In this document: piece by piece, positions 22,372-25,324 of the stretch
Layout of the letters: each line of letters starts with the position of its first letter
How positions within the stretch are numbered: the stretch's first letter is position 1
Source of the DNA: Oscillospiraceae bacterium
GTDB lineage: Bacteria > Bacillota_A > Clostridia > Oscillospirales > Oscillospiraceae
Direction: 5' to 3'
Assembly: GCA_017540945.1 (NCBI GenBank)
Contig: JAFYAB010000073.1
Span: 1 to 25,324 of the forward strand
DNA length: 25,324 nt
Position numbers and translations under genes: made by a program
Notes under the pieces: generated by a model
The model's database searches: none
What the model was told of the DNA's origin: nothing
Seen by the model: the letters and a program-made list of their open reading frames with translations, nothing else

Positions 22372-23597
22372 GCTCGTTGTTGATCCATAACATCGGGATG
22401 CTTGCAACGCCGGAGGGCATGGAAGCCCGCCGGGGTGCCGAGCAGGGAAAGCTCCGCGTGCTGGAGAACGCCTGGATCTATCTGGAAAACGGCGAGATCA
22501 TCTCCTGCGGCGACCGGAACATGCCCATCACCTTCGGTGAGAAGCTGGACGCCGGCGGACGGCTGGTGACCCCAGGCCTGGTGGACGCCCATACCCACCT
22601 GATCTTCGGCGGCTGGCGGCAGAACGAGCTGGCCATGAAGATCCGCAGCGTCCCCTATCTGGACATTCTGGCCGCGGGCGGCGGTATCCACTCCACCGTC
22701 AAGGCCACCCGGGCCGCCACGGAGGATGAGCTGACCGAAAAGGCCAAGGCAGCCCTGGACGAAATGCTGTCCTTCGGTACCACCACCTGTGAGGCCAAGA
22801 GCGGATACGGACTCAATAAAAAAGAGGAGCTCAAGCAGCTCAAGGTCATCAAGAAGCTGAACAAAGAGCATCCCATGGACGTAATTCCCACCTTCATGGG
22901 GGCCCACGCCCTGCCGCCGGAGTACAAAGAGAACCGGGAAGGCTATCTGAAACTGCTCTGCGAGGACATGATCCCCGCCGTGGCCAAGCAAAAGCTGGCA
23001 AGGTTCTGCGACGTGTTCTGCGAGACCGGCGTCTTCACCGCCGAGGAATCCCGCCGGATCCTGCAGGCGGGTCTGGACAACGGCCTGACGCCGAAGATCC
23101 ACGCCGACGAGATCGACGCCATCGGCGGCTCCCAGCTGGCCGGTGAGATCGGCGCCATCTCCGCGGAGCATCTGATTGTCTGTCCCGACGCCGGGATCGA
23201 GAGCCTGGCCGCCGGCGGCACCGTCGCCTGCCTGCTCCCCGCCACCAGCTTCTATCTGAATTCCACCTACGCCCCGGCCCGGAAGATGATCGAGTCAGGA
23301 GTCCCGGTGGCCCTGGCCTCGGACTACAACCCCGGCTCCTGCCCCTGCCTGAATCTGCAGCTGGTCATGAACATCGCCTGCCTCAAATACCGTCTGACTC
23401 CCGAGGAGGTCCTGACCGGCGTGACCCTGAACGCCGCGGCCGCCATCGGCATGGCGGACAGGATGGGCTCCATCGAACGCACGAAGCAGGCCGATCTCGT
23501 GATCTGGGACGCTCCGGATCTCAACTATCTGTGTTACCGTCTGGGCAGTAATTTGGCCCATACCGTTATCAAAAAAGGAGTAATCTGTCATGGCTAA
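22368..23597 (+). CDS. hutI: Imidazolonepropionase
   Basis: This amidohydrolase-superfamily enzyme opens the imidazolone ring to give N-formimino-L-glutamate. The 409-residue protein has the metal site His75-Thr-His77 (VDAHTHLIFGG), further ligand regions FMGAHALPPEY and KIHADEID, and the SDYNPGSCP loop with the metal-binding Asp. It starts MSSLLIHNIGMLATPEG within the hutU stop, with GGAGG inside hutU as ribosome site. The open frame extends further 5' through hutU but that part has no coding character. It overlaps ftcD by 8 bases. Confidence 0.96.
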   Translation: MSSLLIHNIGMLATPEGMEARRGAEQGKLRVLENAWIYLENGEIISCGDRNMPITFGEKLDAGGRLVTPGLVDAHTHLIFGGWRQNELAMKIRSVPYLDILAAGGGIHSTVKATRAATEDELTEKAKAALDEMLSFGTTTCEAKSGYGLNKKEELKQLKVIKKLNKEHPMDVIPTFMGAHALPPEYKENREGYLKLLCEDMIPAVAKQKLARFCDVFCETGVFTAEESRRILQAGLDNGLTPKIHADEIDAIGGSQLAGEIGAISAEHLIVCPDAGIESLAAGGTVACLLPATSFYLNSTYAPARKMIESGVPVALASDYNPGSCPCLNLQLVMNIACLKYRLTPEEVLTGVTLNAAAAIGMADRMGSIERTKQADLVIWDAPDLNYLCYRLGSNLAHTVIKKGVICHG

Positions 23598-24501
23598 AAT
23601 CATCGAATGCATCCCCAATTTCAGCGTCAGTAAGGAAGTCGATCCCGTTGTGTTCCAGCAGCTGGTGGACGTGGCCAGCGCCGCGCCCGGCGTCACCCTG
23701 ATGAACGTCCAGACCGACGGCAGCCACAACCGCTGCGTGTTCACCATGGTCGGTTCTCCCGCCGGCATCGAGGAGGTCGCCTTCCAGCTGACCAAAAAAG
23801 CCACTGAACTGATCGACATGAACAAGCACGTGGGCCAGCATCCCCGCATGGGCGCCACCGACGTCATTCCCTTTGTCCCCACCATGGACGTGACTCTGCA
23901 GGAGTGCATCGATCTCAGCAAGCGGGTCGCCCAGCGGATCTGGGACGAGCTGAAGGTCCCTTCCTTCCTCTACGAGGACTCCGCCACCCGTCCCGAGCGC
24001 CGCAACCTGGCCAAGTGCCGCAAGGGTCAGTTTGAGGGCATGCCCGAAAAGCTGCTGGACCCCGACTGGGCTCCTGACTATGGCGAGCGGAAGATCCACC
24101 CCACTGCCGGTATCACCGCCATCGGCGCGAGAATGCCTCTGGTGGCCTTCAACGTCAACCTGGACACCGACAACCTGGATATCGCCAAGTCCATTGCCAA
24201 GGCCATTCGCGGCAGCTCCGGCGGCTTCCAGTACTGCAAGGCCCTGGGTATCATGCTGGAGGACCGGAATATCGCCCAGGTTTCCATGAACATGGTCAAC
24301 TACGAGGGCACTCCCCTGTACTATACCTACGAAATGATCCGGGCTCTGGCCGACCGCTACGGCGTCCGCATCATCGGCTCCGAGCTGGTGGGCATCTGCC
24401 CTGCCAAGGCCTTGATCGACTGCGCCGAGTTCTACCTGAAGCTCGAAAACTTCAATTGCCGCGAGCAGGTCATGGAATACAGCCTGCTGGATATGGAATA
24501 A
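23590..24501 (+). CDS. ftcD: Glutamate formimidoyltransferase
   Basis: This enzyme transfers the formimino group from formiminoglutamate to tetrahydrofolate, releasing glutamate. The 303-residue protein corresponds to the transferase half of the bifunctional mammalian enzyme. It starts MAKIIECIPNFSVSKE, has the active-site region KHVGQHPRMGATDVIPFVP (with His84), and EGMPEKLLDPDWAPDYG. AAAAGGAG lies about 9 bases ahead of the ATG, which overlaps the end of hutI. The second activity is encoded separately by the next gene, 10 bases downstream. Confidence 0.95.
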   Translation: MAKIIECIPNFSVSKEVDPVVFQQLVDVASAAPGVTLMNVQTDGSHNRCVFTMVGSPAGIEEVAFQLTKKATELIDMNKHVGQHPRMGATDVIPFVPTMDVTLQECIDLSKRVAQRIWDELKVPSFLYEDSATRPERRNLAKCRKGQFEGMPEKLLDPDWAPDYGERKIHPTAGITAIGARMPLVAFNVNLDTDNLDIAKSIAKAIRGSSGGFQYCKALGIMLEDRNIAQVSMNMVNYEGTPLYYTYEMIRALADRYGVRIIGSELVGICPAKALIDCAEFYLKLENFNCREQVMEYSLLDME

Positions 24502-24511
24502 GGAGGAAAAC

Positions 24512-25141
24512 ATGTCATTATCTGAATTGACGGTCCGCGGCTTTGCTGACCTTCTTGGCTCCAGCGCTCCGGCGCCCGGCGGCGGCTCCGCTTCCGCTCT
24601 GGCCGGTTCTCTCGGCGCTGCTCTGGCCGCTATGGTGAGCACGCTGACCATTGGCCGCAAAAAATATGTGGAGTATCAGGACTTCGCCCAACAGAGCGCG
24701 GATGAGGCTTCCGCGTTGAAGGACAAATTCCTGTCCGCTATGGAAAAGGATACTGAGGCCTTCAACAGCTTTTCAGCGGCGATGGCTCTTCCGAAGGAAA
24801 GCGCTCTGGAAAAAGCTGCCCGTTCCGCCGCGATGCAGCATGCGCTTACCCTTTGCATCGAGTCTCCGCTGAATATGATGGAGCTTTCCTACAAGACGAT
24901 GAAGCTGACAGAATCCCTCTTCGGCAAAACGAACGCCAACGCTATGAGCGATCTCGGCGTCGCGTCCTTAATGCTGGGAACCGCCGTACAGGGCGCTTGG
25001 CTGAACGTTTTGATCAATCTCGGCAGTCTGAAGGATGAAGAAGCTGCCAACAGCTTCCGCATCAAAGGCGAGGAGATGCTCAACGACACCTTAACTCTGT
25101 CGCGGATTCTTTACGATCGGATTGAGCATGAGCTGAAGTAA
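24512..25141 (+). CDS. fchA: Formimidoyltetrahydrofolate cyclodeaminase / methenyl-THF cyclohydrolase family
   Basis: This 209-residue all-helical protein of the FTCD_C/cyclodeaminase family has the folate-binding opening FADLLGSSAPAPGGGSASAL (residues 11-30). Following ftcD, it most likely closes 5-formimino-tetrahydrofolate to 5,10-methenyl-tetrahydrofolate and releases ammonia. Some family members (FchA) instead hydrolyse methenyl-THF to formyl-THF, so the direction in vivo is not certain. AAGGAGG precedes the ATG. It is the last gene of the operon. Confidence 0.92.
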   Translation: MSLSELTVRGFADLLGSSAPAPGGGSASALAGSLGAALAAMVSTLTIGRKKYVEYQDFAQQSADEASALKDKFLSAMEKDTEAFNSFSAAMALPKESALEKAARSAAMQHALTLCIESPLNMMELSYKTMKLTESLFGKTNANAMSDLGVASLMLGTAVQGAWLNVLINLGSLKDEEAANSFRIKGEEMLNDTLTLSRILYDRIEHELK

Positions 25142-25153
25142 ACAGACAAAAAA

Positions 25154-25182
25154 AGAGACATGCTGCCGCATGTCTCTTTTTT
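25154..25182 (+). terminator. Rho-independent terminator of the hut operon
   Basis: The stem AGAGACATGC / GCATGTCTCT closes on TGCC (25164-25167). Six T follow (25177-25182) and an A-run precedes (25148-25154). It ends the operon 12 bases after the fchA stop. Confidence 0.94.
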
Positions 25183-25199
25183 GCAGAGTGTCAAAAAAC

Positions 25200-25243
25200 T
25201 GTACAAACGCCCCTGTTTCCTGTATAATGGAGGAAACGGGGGT
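25200..25243 (+). promoter_or_regulatory. Transposase promoter embedded in an inverted repeat
   Basis: TGTACA (25200-25205), 17 bases and a perfect TATAAT (25223-25228) precede the transposase start. The -10 sits in the loop of an imperfect stem, CGCCCCTGTTTCCT (25209-25222) and AGGAAACGGGGGTG (25230-25243), 12 of 14 pairs matching. This may be part of an insertion-sequence end or of its regulation. Confidence 0.6.
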
Positions 25244-25250
25244 GTTTGTT

Positions 25251-25324
25251 ATGGAAGGCTGGCGCAGGAACGAGCGAGAGCAATTCGTTTTCACGGACCT
25301 TGAGGGATTAGTGCCGCAGGATCA
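25251..25324 (+). CDS. Transposase N-terminus, IS1182-like (3' end outside window)
   Basis: An ATG at 25251 opens a frame that stays open to the window edge. The visible residues end in REQFVFTDLEGLVPQDH. The E-x-LVPxDH motif near the start is characteristic of IS1182-family (DUF772-type) transposases, in which LLRKID usually follows. Only 24 residues are visible, so the call rests on that motif, and completeness of the element cannot be judged. The left end of the element must lie between the hut terminator (25182) and about 25200 if the element is intact. Confidence 0.68.
   Translation, partial: MEGWRRNEREQFVFTDLEGLVPQD

Noticed and set aside
19222..22407. A 1061-residue open frame on the minus strand opposite hutH and hutU.
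   Set aside because: It lies antisense to two unmistakable enzymes. Their near-total C/G third-position bias removes stop codons from that frame. The product is low-complexity (G, V, A, H, Q rich) and matches no family.
23569..24660. A 363-residue minus-strand open frame opposite ftcD and the start of fchA.
   Set aside because: It is a shadow of the coding strand caused by GC-rich third positions.

Overview
The window looks like a chromosomal segment of a spore-forming, GC-rich member of the Clostridia, most likely a gut Oscillospiraceae/Oscillospirales bacterium. Three things suggest this. The sporulation genes yqfC, yqfD and ylbJ are present. The conserved Firmicutes cluster yqfC-yqfD-phoH-ybeY-era-yqzL-recO-mutS2 is intact apart from local changes. 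The intergenic repeats (CCCCTCATCCG.../CCTTCCCCC..GGGGGAAGG and GGGGCGGCCattGGCCGCC types) are of a kind I associate with that family. This taxonomic call is inference from gene content, not from a marker search.

Layout, left to right. (1) Bases 1-879 hold the 3' part of asnS, followed by a terminator and a repeat-rich intergenic stretch with two copies of a palindromic element in opposite orientation. (2) Bases 1201-2399 (minus) hold a decayed surface-protein locus: leucine-rich repeats plus three S-layer homology repeats with no start codon, joined out of frame to the start of an unrelated-looking membrane protein. (3) Bases 2675-3494 (plus) hold a two-gene operon of a small four-cysteine TSCPD-domain protein and an OhrR-type MarR repressor. 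Its promoter carries a palindrome that looks like an OhrR box. (4) Bases 3504-8776 (minus) read HPr-like protein, uvrC, rsmD, a coiled-coil protein, a phosphohexomutase and a small membrane protein. (5) Bases 8837-16673 (minus) are the sporulation/ribosome/repair cluster yqfC-yqfD-phoH-ybeY-GNAT-era-yqzL-recO-mutS2, most of it with overlapping stop/start codons. (6) Bases 16758-18028 (plus) are ylbJ, divergent from yqfC, and a small four-cysteine protein. (7) Bases 18088-18549 (minus) are a GtrA-family membrane protein. (8) Bases 18775-25141 (plus) are a five-gene histidine-utilisation operon, hutH-hutU-hutI-ftcD-fchA, with a promoter in front and a terminator behind. (9) The right edge enters an insertion sequence whose transposase start resembles IS1182-family elements.

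Functionally, the hut operon converts histidine through urocanate, imidazolone propionate and formiminoglutamate to glutamate plus 5,10-methenyl-tetrahydrofolate and two ammonia. It therefore feeds both amino-acid fermentation and one-carbon metabolism. The large minus-strand cluster combines forespore/mother-cell genes with ribosome maturation (YbeY, Era, RsmD) and DNA repair (RecO, UvrC). MutS2 belongs either to repair or to ribosome rescue.

I see no CRISPR array, tRNA, rRNA, phage module or obvious defence system. The observations most worth a second look are the OhrR-box-controlled TSCPD/OhrR pair, the chimeric LRR/SLH remnant, the yqzL reading frame that runs 80 bases into recO, and the perfect palindrome between the divergent sporulation genes yqfC and ylbJ.
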